This document shows positions 36,580 through 47,357 of a DNA stretch of 64,000 bases, in pieces. A program made the position numbers and the translations under genes. Every line of letters starts with the position of its first letter. Position 1 is the stretch's first letter. The notes beneath the pieces are model-generated. The model worked only from the letters and a program-made list of their open reading frames with translations, did no database searches and was not told the DNA's origin. Origin of the DNA: Ectobius pallidus (lineage: Eukaryota; Arthropoda; Insecta; Blattodea; Ectobiidae); the NCBI GenBank assembly GCA_964059195.1, contig CAXKWD010000005.1:140331686-140395685 (forward strand), read 5' to 3'.

Positions 36580-37462
36580 ACTGTTAGGGTGTATATCATA
36601 TTTTTTTTATGTATTATTTAAATTTAATAATTTATGTTATTATAATTAATAATCAAGAATAGTGATCAATATCTAATCTTACAACCTTCAATTTCAAAAT
36701 AAAAATCTAGACACCTCAACCTCCTGGAACAATAAAAGGCTCCATGTCTTGGACTAAGAATGACTTTATTATATTTAATTTCCTATCTAGTAAATGTCCA
36801 TATGTCCAGTAAATGTCCATATCAAGTCTGAATATTCTAAAAAATTGTTGAGAAATCAGCTGCAATTTTTTCTGTAGAATATTGTGACTTGCCTCCTCAA
36901 TTCTATTTACAAATAACATGGAATTCAGTACTTTTTGAGTTCTCCCCATACATAAAAATTGTATGGATTTACATCTGGGGATCTATCGTCACAAATTCAA
37001 AGTAGTAGTTCCAGTCTCCCTATTTTGTTCCACTTGCTGTATTTAATTTGTTCTACGGTATATAAAGTTGCTCCACCCAAGCATTTATTTTGCAGGGGCC
37101 AGACCAGAAAAAAGAAGATACATTAACCCATTTATGTACTAGTTGGCATTACGATGGCGCTCATAAAATATGGTTCCATTGATGCAGTTTTCCCTAAAGT
37201 ACGTAATACATATATTTTGATTGAAGTGGAAATTTAATTAGACGATTAGGATGGTCACTTCTCCATACCGATTACTAAAATGAGCTTCACGTCAAAATTT
37301 TAACCTAGACAAATTAACATCCAACAATTCATTAGTACACAGTATACGTTGCCAAGTGTTTGTTCTGTGAGAATGTGACCAATGCAGGTTAACACTCCCC
37401 ATGATGAAGGTAGAGATTTTGACTCCTTGTATATAATACAAAGTAACAGTCCAATAATTCCT
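36580..37462. other. Non-coding, nothing recognised
   Basis: The phrase GTAAATGTCCATAT is repeated in tandem at 36790-36822. No gene seen. Confidence 0.4.
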
Positions 37463-37466
37463 TTAA

Positions 37467-38124
37467 CCCTTTTGGTGCCATGCGCCTATATGGTAGGTAT
37501 CACCCTCAGGATCTGCAGAGTGCCAGCCTTTCTACTGGTACTACCAGCACAAGAGTACCACGACTTTCTACACAAAAATCCAGTTGAAAATATACAGACT
37601 TTTGGCCACAAGGGATAATTTTCTAATTATAACAGAGATACGCATACTTAGGTACGCTAAAATGTTTGTTATATTTATCTATATTATATCTGTATGATCA
37701 TGAGGCCTTTCTTTGTCACTGCTGCTATCAGATGTATCACTATCATTGTCATAGGTTAAATCATGTGTTGAAATCACACTGTTCTATATTCATAATATTT
37801 TCCGCCAACAAATATGACCTGCAAACATTCTCCTGTGGTTACTGCCAAACAAAGAAATTGCAATGAAATGACAATATAATTCATGCACAAAAAATCCCCT
37901 TCTGAAGATGAAAGCCTACATGAAGTACATTCTTGAAAAGTGGGGAGAAACCCAAACTTTTGTAGTGTATTGCAAGATCCAAAAAAATATGTATATTATT
38001 TTGTAAAACTGATTTCCACTCTGATCAACACTGGCATTTTAGACAATGAGAAGCAGGAACCGAGTGAACCAGCAGGTGGCATTTTCGAAGCAGTTCTCCG
38101 GCAAACAGCCAGGCACTGAAAGGG
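37467..38124 (-). mobile_element. Non-autonomous piggyBac-type element
   Basis: Flanked by TTAA at 37463-37466 and 38125-38128, with inverted ends CCCTTTTGGTGCC and (reverse) CCCTTTCAGTGCC. Both TTAA targets and CCC-starting ends are piggyBac hallmarks. On the minus strand around 37700-37760 an acidic stretch (DNDSDTSDSSSDKE) resembles the N-terminus of piggyBac transposases, suggesting derivation from a full element by internal deletion. 658 bp. Confidence 0.8.
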
Positions 38125-38128
38125 TTAA

Positions 38129-41101
38129 TTCACAATCTGGTTGTATTGCTCTGCTGGTATCTCAAGACATAATGAGAGAATTCCTTCATTCTGCTGCACA
38201 GCCATCAAAATTTAAAGACCTGGTAATGTTTAGAAGCTCCTATTTCTTCTTCATCATTATTTTCTCATCTATTTAGTCTACTATGTGGACGTAAAGATCA
38301 TTTTCCAGATATAGCTTTCATGTAAACTGTGATTTCAAAGTGAGACGAAATCAAATTGAGCGTTGAACTATTCAGCAACATGCTGCAAATACTATGTACA
38401 AGAAGTTAACACAATTTAATTACAGTACCATAATTATTATTATTGACAGACCAAAATGACTTTAAAATATGAAACAAATCATATAATTAACAATCATCTT
38501 GTGATCCACACAAGTGAATGATGAAAAAATAAGTGAAAAACAACAAGAAGTGTCACTTGAAATGTGGGAGTTATATTCAGCAGAACACGAATTTATGGAT
38601 GAAATTCTGTATTAACCATCCAGTAAAATGTGTGTACAACTCAGGGAACATATTTTATTTTTATAATGACATTTTTTTTCTATCTCCAAGATCTCCAGTT
38701 TATCAATGCAATCATTTGATTTTTCCAGTTTTGCATCTTGCCTCCCACAAAGAAATGGACAATGGACAAGTTTGGAAAAATAAGAGGATTGCATTGATGG
38801 AACATATTTACCTTGTAATACATATTAACCAAACTAGACACCACCTTCTTCTTTCTGTGTGTATGTGTGGGTATGTATATTGAATTAGTCTCACTTGCTC
38901 ATATTCCCATGCCACTCCAGGCCGACCAGTGCTTGAATTTTGACAAGAAAAAAGTAATGGTACTGACTACAGCAAATCATGTAGAAGTGAATACATCGCT
39001 AGGCGAGAATCACAAATCAATTCCTACATTTTTTGGTTACATTAGTAAGCACAACATCTTCCTTCAAGCCCATGAACCTTCGACCTGCTGAAAGGAGGGA
39101 ATATGAGCAAGATGACAGCAAGAGACATTACGACTGGATGGTACAGACTAGATATGATTTAACTCTCTTCACCTCACAAAATTCAAACCTGGAGAGTATA
39201 CAAGATATGGAAACCCCAGTATATCCCTTTTCATAATTACATAAAAAATCTATTAAGAATATACAAACATAAAATTTGCTGCACTCTTCACAAGGAAAGT
39301 GTCAAATACATGCCTAAAAAATCTACTTTGAAATTTTGGTGACAGAAGCAATGTGATGTAAGAAGGCAAAAAAATTAACTGCCCATTTCCCTAAACTAAA
39401 GACGAAATTCTGAATGGCATGACCAGTTACTGCATGCAACTGGACATCTACTGCAATATTTAAGAGTAGTATGTGTAAAGCCCTGCTTATGTTGGTTCAC
39501 GACTCAAAGGATGTTCAGTCTAACCAGTATGCTGCAGTAAATTGCTGTCTACATGTGTAAATCTGGACATTTTGGTAGAAACAAGCAGTCAATTTTCTTG
39601 AAAGTAGCTTTGCTATAGCCAGAGATACCTAGGTTTTTTGAGTGATGGATTTGCATTTATTGTGGTTATTACCACTGATAGAGTGAACTGATCGTCGCTT
39701 TACACTCTGAAAGGATATGAAATTTTGAATTTTTGTTCTTAGGGCAAATTTTTTTTTCCCTTCCAAGGAAAATCTCAAGTTTCAGAAAATAATTTTCTAA
39801 AGAACTTAAATGGTATTGTCTACCAAAAGTTGCTATATATATGGAGATGTAACACGTAATATAATTCAATAAACAAATGAAACATAGAGCTGGCAGGCAC
39901 ACCAGTGGTATAATATAAGTGTAAAGAAATAAAAATACTTATTTTAAGTAAAATAATTTGATGTGTAGAGATAACCATATAAAATATTTGCTACATAGTA
40001 ACAAACTTGAATTTAGAACTAAGCCGTATTCCTCACAAATTTATTTTATTTCAATACAGCTGTATTTTAGTGGCTACTAGTTTTTGTCCTCCTTGCATCC
40101 TCAACATATAGGCCAAGAGATCGCGTTACACCAGTTTATCTACACAACAGGCAAATGTTAAAAGTCAACTGGCAAGAATTGTTAAAGTCTACAAAACGAA
40201 AAGTGAAAATTCCCTTCATGTGTTTTCGCAAAAATATGCAATATTTTTCATCATTTGACCCATAATTTTTGTATTTGGTTTTAAAGCAACATAACACCGA
40301 AATTGCCTATTCTCATATGCCAAATAATATTAAACTTTTCTAGCAAATTTATTAGTTTTATTCATCGTTAAATTGAATCCCTAGTTATAGCATATTAGTT
40401 CTGTCATCAAAGTACAAACAGATTTATGCATGAGTGATAATTTACTTTCTTTGTGAGTAAATTAATTGTCTTCTTGAATGCAGCATGGATTGAAGACTTC
40501 ATGATCAAATCACCCTTGGACATGATTTTTTTTTAAGGTTTTCAGCTTTAAAATTTGCTGTACAGGAATCATTTACATTACTTGCCAGTTAATAATTAAA
40601 AGAGACAAAATAGCATCATAATCATATAGTTCAGTCCATTCTTACAAACTAACGATTTTTAAAATCATGCATACCTTATCACTTGATCACCTCAACACAT
40701 CTATAGTAACTACTGGCCTACCTATTATTCAAGTTTCTTTTCATTCTAGAAAATCTGTGTCTTAGTAAATCTTCAATTTTTTAAACTCGACGTTTCAACA
40801 AAAACTTTTGCACGTAAAAGACTTTTCTATACATGTTTTGAGTAAAATTAGTTTTAGTCAATATGAAGGACCATGAAGTATTTTACCATCATATATATTT
40901 ATGCTTTTTTTTTTTTTTTTCATATTATTCTGAAAGATGAAAATATCAAGGTAAAATTGCAAGGTTCTTTGTATAATCAAAACAGCTATACAATATTAGT
41001 GTTCAAATCTGACATATAATGGTCTAATAAGATCAAGATCCCGTTATGGTAATAAATTATACTTATATTAAAAAAATCTTATGAGCAGTGGCAATCAAAG
41101 G
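38129..41101. other. Non-coding, nothing recognised
   Basis: About 3 kb of AT-rich DNA. Several frames of 60-116 codons (for example 38533-38883) have no domains and biased, AT-driven composition. Confidence 0.4.
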
Positions 41102-41287
41102 GAGATAGAACAGAAGATTTGGTAGATGCCCATTATTTTGGTATGTGTTTCAAGGATCCTCATCCTTTTTTTCAACTACTCTGTCAATTGTTGAATCTTT
41201 CTCAGGAAGACCTTGAGAAAAATTTGGCAGTTGACAAAGCAGTTGAAAATAAGGATGACGATCCTACCAAAATAATGGTAAGTGAAG
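41102..41287 (+). other. Possible exon or retrocopy fragment, unknown product
   Basis: A plus frame reads DLVDAHYFGMCFKDPHPFF then QLLCQLLNLSQEDLEKNL and AVENKDDDPTKIM. It ends at ATG followed by GTAAGT, a consensus splice donor. Residue composition here is far less AT-driven than in neighbouring frames. No convincing acceptor or partner exon was found, and I do not recognise the protein. It could be a real exon, a decayed gene or chance. Confidence 0.3.
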
Positions 41288-41619
41288 CAACAAACTGTAT
41301 AGTCAACTTATATAATAGATTTTACTTATTGCAATATTTTTTATTAATTAGGTCTTTGTGGGACGTTGTATGTATGGGTATGTATAAAATGCTGAATTAT
41401 TTTTCAGGCAAAAGTAATACTTCCATAATTATGTGTTCTCTTAGGTTTCCGTGGCTAGATACTATAAAGCTTAAGTTTCCAGGTGGTGCGACACTTCGGT
41501 AAATTGTTTTTTGGGGGTAACAGTTACTTCGCTTAATTTTTTTAATCATACTTACTTACAATCAGGATTTTATTAAGCAAAACATTTTTATTTTATGCCC
41601 TTTTGAAAGATAAAGACAT

Positions 41620-41900
41620 TTACTTGTTGTAACCTTCTTGAGGGTTGGTGTATAGAGGACAGAGCTGGAGATGTGTTGCCCTTCTTTTATATATTTGGTG
41701 CTGAGGAACTGGCTGCCTGTGGTTGGTTGACCTCTGTATTGCACATTGTAGGTGACTGAGTGTGCAGCACCTACAGCATGTGATCTAGAGGCCAACCAAC
41801 CACTGGCAGCTGATTCCACAGCACAAAATATTGGAGCTCACCTTAGACACATCACGAGCTCAGTCTTCTACATACCAACTCAGAAAGATCACAACAAGAT
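41620..41900. repeat. Near-complete palindrome, about 280 bp
   Basis: Arms 41620-41754 and 41768-41900 are imperfect reverse complements meeting at GTAGGTG / CACCTAC with a 13-nt loop (41755-41767). Both arms, read outward from the centre, give similar peptides (SSVLYTPTLKK and SSVFYIPTQKD), so a coding tail was duplicated in inverted orientation. This resembles the inverted tails of Penelope-like elements, but no RT or endonuclease is present. Confidence 0.6.
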
Positions 41901-42860
41901 GACCGAAAAATTTCTTTTAAATCCCAAGAAGTGGCGCCATGCACTTCAAGATATTATTCTATAATTACATTCAAATCATAAATGAGAAACTTCAACAAAC
42001 TCAAAACATACCTGATACACGGTCAACTACAGTATGGTTTTATTTACATTTAGTTCCATACATAAATCTCTATTTCATTTATGATTTTATGTTATAATAA
42101 CTTCGTCACATAAACATTCTATGAAATTCCAAGGCTCATTATTACTTTAACTTACACTTTAGTTATGATGATGTGATGTAAAATTAGTTTTAAAAAAGAA
42201 CTCTTACCTATGAAACAAGACATTAAAAAAGTTAATGTTTAGATATGTGTTCAGTCATTACTACCACTATTGGTAGTCTATGGTTTATGACTTGTTATCA
42301 TGTGGCTATGGACACCCATCACAGCATCAGATTTTCTTAGGCAGGAAGGTCTGGAACATGATGCACTCAGCCCCAGGAGGACAACTGAGAAGCAATTATA
42401 ATAAAGAAAACTATTAACAGTCGGCATGCTGAACACATTATCAAGCAATCCTGCAATTTATCTTTAAAATCAAAAGATGGTCACAGAAAATGAAGCCTGT
42501 TCCTCTATGGAGTACAGTTTAGTTTATATAATATATTTTTAATTAAAACACTTTACTGCCACTCAACTTTGCTTTTATTTTTATCCAATACTTTTGGTTA
42601 TAGCTTTTTAGCTTTAAGGTGATAGATGGTCCTTCTCCCGATTTTTACTTTCAAGGGGTTTTAGAATGATGTTTTGCAGTGAAAAATATTTTCAAATTAA
42701 ATAATAATATTCATTATGACTAAGCATTAAAAGAGAGAAGTATAACCTTTTTTAACCAGCTTATATATCTGAGTAGTTTACTGTGTAATTTACAATAGTG
42801 ATCTGAAACTGATTAGTTAAAATAATGCTATAAGATTTGAATTTTTCTCGGCGAATAATA
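41901..42860. other. Non-coding, nothing recognised
   Basis: AT-rich. No coding signal. Confidence 0.4.
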
Positions 42861-42861
42861 T

Positions 42862-43030
42862 ATAAAAGTTCTTCACAGGCTGACAGCCGAGTCAATGGTT
42901 TAATAAACTCCGAGCTTTCGGACTCCATATCTCTGAGTCCTTCTTCTGGGAAAGTGGTGAAATGGCGGAAGAGGCCTGTATATATACGCCGGAGCAGTTA
43001 GTGGGTTCCAGCCAATGGCAGCGTCAGTAA
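42862..43030 (-). mobile_element. Retroelement tail with hammerhead-like motif
   Basis: On the minus strand the block contains the hammerhead-like motif at 42911-42950 and ends GTCAGCCTGTGAAGAACTTT. It abuts the R2-like ORF on the plus strand, in opposite orientation. The motif architecture is the same as at 63521-63558. Probably a Penelope-type tail, but no coding sequence is attached. Confidence 0.45.
42911..42950 (-). ncRNA. Hammerhead-ribozyme-like motif (degenerate)
   Basis: Minus strand: CAGAAGA in place of the CUGANGA core, then stem II GGACTC / GAGTCC (6 perfect pairs) around AGAGATATG, then GAAA and GCTCG. One core base (U4) is wrong, and stems I and III are not clear, so activity is doubtful. 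Confidence 0.4.
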
Positions 43031-43037
43031 AACTCTC

Positions 43038-43739
43038 TTGAAAAATTCACCTAGTCGAAAAAGACGGACGTCACGGGGAACACAGGTTATGTGGGTCTCT
43101 TCTTTAAAGAAAAATCCGTACATTTCATCATTACGGAATCTCACTGAAGAAAGCAAGATCAGTACCACGAAACTCAACGTTGCAGTTAATAACGACGTTT
43201 TGGATGTCCGGAGTAACACCATCTCCGCACGGAAAGTCAGACAGCAATTACGGCAAATAGAATTTAAAAAGTGGACAGAATTGCCAACAAAAGGGAAGGG
43301 TGTCGAGTTATATGATGAATATACCCCAGCCAATAGTTGGATAAAAAATCATAAGGGCCTTTCTGTAAACGAATGGCGAGAGGCCTTGAAGATGACAGCA
43401 AACGTCTCTGCAGTGCGATCAATACCAGGCAGATCTTTGGACAATAACCTCTGTCGGCGATGCCGTAGAGAGACTGAAACATTGGCACATGTCCTGGGAT
43501 CCTGCCCGTATGGTGAGCTACTGAGAAACGCCAGGCATCATCAGATCCGAACTGAAATTGCAGACCTCCTACGTGAGAAAGGTTTCAAAGTCTTCGAGGA
43601 GGTCCATGGTGTGGCCACAAACGGAAGCCACCGCCGTATTGACATCCTTGTATACGCTGAAGATTCGTTAGAGGGATACATTCTTGACCCGACTATAAGA
43701 TTTGAAAAACACACGAGGTCAACCAGAAGAGGTCAATAA
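43038..43739 (+). CDS. R2-like (RLE-type) LINE, C-terminal protein part, 5'-truncated
   Basis: Open for 233 codons with no real start; the first codon is TTG and the element is truncated upstream. It is the end of a non-LTR retrotransposon protein with a restriction-like endonuclease. The linker KKWTELPTKGKGVELYDEYT leads into a CCHC knuckle (C139, C142, H151, C156 in CRRCRRETETLAHVLGSCP). After it comes the endonuclease with RHH at 166-168 and RRIDILVY at 199-206 (equivalent to the PD motif), then YILDPTIRFE with Asp217. The frame is broken near 43710 by a one-base indel and continues at 43702-43971. The reverse transcriptase is missing. The element is not in rDNA, so it is R2-like rather than a canonical R2. 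Confidence 0.85.
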   Translation: MKNSPSRKRRTSRGTQVMWVSSLKKNPYISSLRNLTEESKISTTKLNVAVNNDVLDVRSNTISARKVRQQLRQIEFKKWTELPTKGKGVELYDEYTPANSWIKNHKGLSVNEWREALKMTANVSAVRSIPGRSLDNNLCRRCRRETETLAHVLGSCPYGELLRNARHHQIRTEIADLLREKGFKVFEEVHGVATNGSHRRIDILVYAEDSLEGYILDPTIRFEKHTRSTRRGQ

Positions 43740-43971
43740 AGAGAAACAACTAATATATGAACCTACAATTCCATACTACCTGGAAAAGTACCACCTGAAA
43801 GAAATAAAAATATACGGCATGTTAATAGGAGCTCGAGGCACAATTCCACGTCATGTAGTTAACATCTGGAAACAATTTCAACTAGGCGTGCAGAAGCTGA
43901 AGGATTTAGTTCTTCTTGCTTTGAAGGGATCACTGCGTATTTATAGGCATCATTGTTATAATTTGACATAG
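43715..43971 (+). pseudogene. R2-like LINE endonuclease end, after frameshift
   Basis: Continues the preceding protein in another frame: EEVNKEKQLIYEPTIPYYLE, then IYGMLIGARGTIPRHVVNI and LVLLALKGSLRIYRHHCYN to a stop at 43969-43971. The GxLVGARGTIP phrase and the terminal ALRGS-x-x-I pattern are typical of R2-type C-termini. The 3' UTR probably runs to the A-rich end near 44110. Confidence 0.85.
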
Positions 43972-44110
43972 TGTTTTATAATTCTATAGATTTCTGCTAT
44001 ATATGTTAATGCTTTATGTTTAACAATTCATTTATAGATAAGATTACGTTGTATATTATACTTTGTCACTAGGCAGCCTACAGTGGTAGGAAGTGTTGAA
44101 AATAAATAAT

Positions 44111-44799
44111 CTTGTTTTTAAAAATTGTCAGGCTGTTTGCATTCACTTAGAGGAATTCCGTAACTGCAGACTATTGTGCACAGAACAATTTCATCCATCA
44201 GAATTTTAACTACTGCTGTATTATAAGTATTAACTGCTGCAAGTGCAATGACGAGAACATTTGTAAATTAAAACAGCATGTAACAGACGTGTAGGAAAAA
44301 CGTTTTGACCATAGGGATTACTCTAATGACTATATGAACCATTAAAGGCTTGAACAAAACTTCTAAAGTGGACATGCAAAAAAAAAAAGGAGGCGATCAA
44401 AACTATTGAACTCATAACAGATCTTTTAGGAATATCAAACCTTTTGGAATACGTCACACAATAATTTATTTTCTAATTCACAGATCTACTAATTAGTCAA
44501 CACTTTTTGCACACAACATGTTTCTTTATTAACTGCTTATGATGCTATGAACTGCACTTTGTAAATATGTGCTCTGTTTCATACTTTTCTTTGTTGATGG
44601 TGTGGAAAATCCCATCTTACATACCAAGATGTTCTTGAATACCTTCTACAAATGAAATTTTAACAAATACATTAATATCATTACTTGAAGTAACTATAGT
44701 TCCTAAGTTTAAAAATAAAATAAAAAATCAAGGATGCATAACTTGTTATGGGCATCTGTACTTACACCATATGGAATTATAGAGATCCTACATCTAAAG
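44111..44799. other. Non-coding, nothing recognised
   Basis: AT-rich. No gene seen. Confidence 0.4.
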
Positions 44800-44941
44800 T
44801 ATGACCATTTTAAGAAAGAAACCCGAAGTAAACAAAAACAGTATGCCTGTCCCACTCTAGTACATTATCCGTATGACCTAAGAGTGAGACAGACATAATG
44901 GTTTTTGTTTGCTTCAGGTTTCTTTCTTAGAATGGTCAGAC
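44800..44941. repeat. Foldback repeat, 142 bp
   Basis: Left arm 44800-44859 and right arm 44881-44941 are reverse complements with a few mismatches (outer tip TATGACCATT / AATGGTCAGA), with a 21-nt loop. Probably a small MITE. No target duplication was identified. Confidence 0.75.
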
Positions 44942-46449
44942 TATAGTGTGTGTGAATGACATGCCTGTATGAGATGTCGTCTAATTATTATCGCTCCTAA
45001 GGAAAGAAGTTCATCACAAATGACAATAGACTTCATTACTGTCAGAAATAAACAATATTCTTTTTAAATATGTATTAAAAACCCTGAATTTAGAATAACT
45101 GAATGGTATGTTATGGTGGGAAGGAAGATAAATAAATAACTTGACTTTTGGCACATTTTTTGATCCACTTGTAAAATTTTTGGCATGGCATGTTTTGAGG
45201 GTTTACTGTTCCCATCTCCAGCTAAATGCCATGGATAACATCACTCTGTGAGTTCCTTATATATTCTTTTCTAAAAACGAAACTCTGTATATGGTTTATG
45301 CTTAATCAAGACTTCTTAATAGCAGAGATGTTGGAGCCAAAAAGTGCAGGACGGTGATAATTGGGCAACATAGAGTTTCAACTTATGGTTGTACATAGTG
45401 AAAATAAAGAACAAAAGGTATTCAAGAAAAAATGGTACTATTAAGCTACAATTAGCTTTCCTTTGTATTATTAAAAAAAGTTTCCACTTTTAAAATATAA
45501 TGGAAGCAGAATCTGTCCAGGATATATCTGCTTTCTTTTATTACTGATAGGTTTAGAATTGTACACACTCTCCAGGTTTTTCTTATTATGTGTGAGCCGC
45601 CATGTTACCTCTGGTCGTAAAGACTCTATTTAAGCTGCAGTATTTCTCCCATCTGTATTTGGGGAGTAGGCTTGGTAGAATTCAAACCAGAGATGTCAAT
45701 GAACTCTACTTTATTTGGCAAAGGTTAACTAGTGCTTTGTACAAAGAGAGCAGCACAATTAAACTAATATGCCTTACAATTTGGCTTGAGTTAAAGCAAT
45801 GAGCAAAAAAGATCACACGTTCACCTCAGTCAGCACCATATGGTCGAACGGATTCATCGTTCTAACTTTTTACATGAAAAATCCTTAAAATATATACAAC
45901 ACAACTGATTAAATAAAATTCTACCAAGCCTAGTATTCTCAGGAGATGTGAAAAACTATCCACAGAACCTGTCAGACTTGTATATTCTCAACACATGAAG
46001 CCAGGCAGCATTGTACACTACGTCTGCGACGCATTTCCTTCCACTCAGTTCTCACGGCAAAACAACAACAGTTTATGATACAAAGCTTCCGGCAAGGTCA
46101 CTTTTAAAAATAACTTACAATAGCCGTATTATTTTTCTATCAAAAACAGGAGGAAATAAGACATGATTTTAATCCAGTTGCCTATCCTTTCTTCTCCCAT
46201 TTCATTCCTTCATTAATAAAAAGTGATCCTTTAGGAAATCAACATAATTACAATGGTACAAAAACCAGACAGAAAAAAAACGTTGACTGTACACATGCGG
46301 TCAACGGTGGAAGCAGAAGCATCATTAGCGGGAGAGAAAGAGAGTGGGGATAGAAGTGTTGAAATATTCACGGAATACTTCCACACGCAGTTCGCTCGCT
46401 TATACTTATATTTTCCCTTCCGTGTATGTTTTTCTAAAGCTTTACACTA
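44942..46449. other. Non-coding, nothing recognised
   Basis: AT-rich, with small frames lacking domains. This is downstream of the TLK 3' end. Confidence 0.4.
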
Positions 46450-47120
46450 CGTATTTATTATTAATTATACCAAGTCTCCACACGGGGAATAACAAAACAG
46501 ATAACTCCCTCCCGCGAGCATTATAGAGAAGATGAAAAATTAGGATCACCGGACACACCTCGTCCGATGCCTCCTCCATTTGGTGAAGTAAGTCCTGTTG
46601 TGGAGGCAAGGGGGGAGGAGGTAACATTAATATATATACACATGGGGCACCCCCTCCGACGCGCCTCTTCTGGAAGTGTTCTCCTATGGCCGTCGCCGGC
46701 GCTCTAACGAGGAACTTCATCGATGCCATGCAATGAACTAGTTAAATTGTTCTCAATCCATGGCACAGCAACGCAATCTAGGTTCACTTTGGGAGTTAAG
46801 CACCGAGTATGAACACGTTCTTCATGCTTATTTGTTCAAGTAAATCTGAAAGATATTTAATTCAATTTGCAGTCCTGTTTTCAAAAAGAACTGCTTGACA
46901 GACTGAAAAAATTCGCCACTGGGCACTGTTTTACTTCCACATGATACTCCTGTCTGCAGGCAATGCTACGTAAGTTACGTAATTCACTGGAGGCAATTTG
47001 TTATGGGACGTGGGCTCTAGTTCTCACTATGGGCAACGTGTCAACCCAACCTTATCACAATCCATTTCGTCACTCTTGCTGCCATGTTATGCTAGATGCC
47101 GCACGCCGCCTCCTTGGTCA
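46450..47120 (-). other. Probable TLK 3' untranslated region
   Basis: Sequence downstream of the TLK stop codon. On the minus strand an AATAAA hexamer lies at 46454-46459, a reasonable but unproven polyadenylation signal about 660 bp from the stop. A 95-codon open frame within it is proline-rich and looks accidental. The end of the transcript cannot be fixed from sequence alone. Confidence 0.3.
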
Positions 47121-47357
47121 CTAGGAGGAACTAGATGCATTCATGCCACTGAACATCCCTGTGCTGAATGATGTCTGCTGCTGTTGTTGTTGCTGTTGAA
47201 TGTGTTGTTGTTGTTGGGCTTGCTGCTGAATTTGTTGCTGATTACTTGCTTGACGACCATGCTTTGGCATGGGGGGTTGCAGGTACTCGTGCCTGGCCAG
47301 TGAAAATACATCAATACGGTCCTCCTTGCGATATGCCAAGCAGCTCCGGATAAAGCT
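47121..47357 (-). CDS. Tlk: TLK last exon with polyglutamine tail and stop
   Basis: Starts after TTTTGCAG and encodes [20 protein letters not shown] followed by [17 protein letters not shown]. The remaining ~40 residues are glutamine-rich (three Q blocks broken by A, H and I), then [17 protein letters not shown] and a stop. The kinase C-terminus is conserved. The Q-rich tail is CAG/CAA rich and probably variable in length. The reverse strand shows a valine/leucine-rich shadow frame that is not a gene. Confidence 0.94.
   Translation of the reverse strand, partial: SFIRSCLAYRKEDRIDVFSLARHEYLQPPMPKHGRQASNQQQIQQQAQQQQHIQQQQQQQQTSFSTGMFSGMNASSSS

Noticed and set aside
42998..43333. 111-codon minus ORF overlapping the R2-like protein
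   Set aside because: It is the shadow of the plus-strand endonuclease ORF, whose motifs are unambiguous.
46442..46729. 95-codon proline-rich minus ORF
   Set aside because: Lies in the probable TLK 3' UTR; composition is explained by a C-rich tract and no domain is visible.
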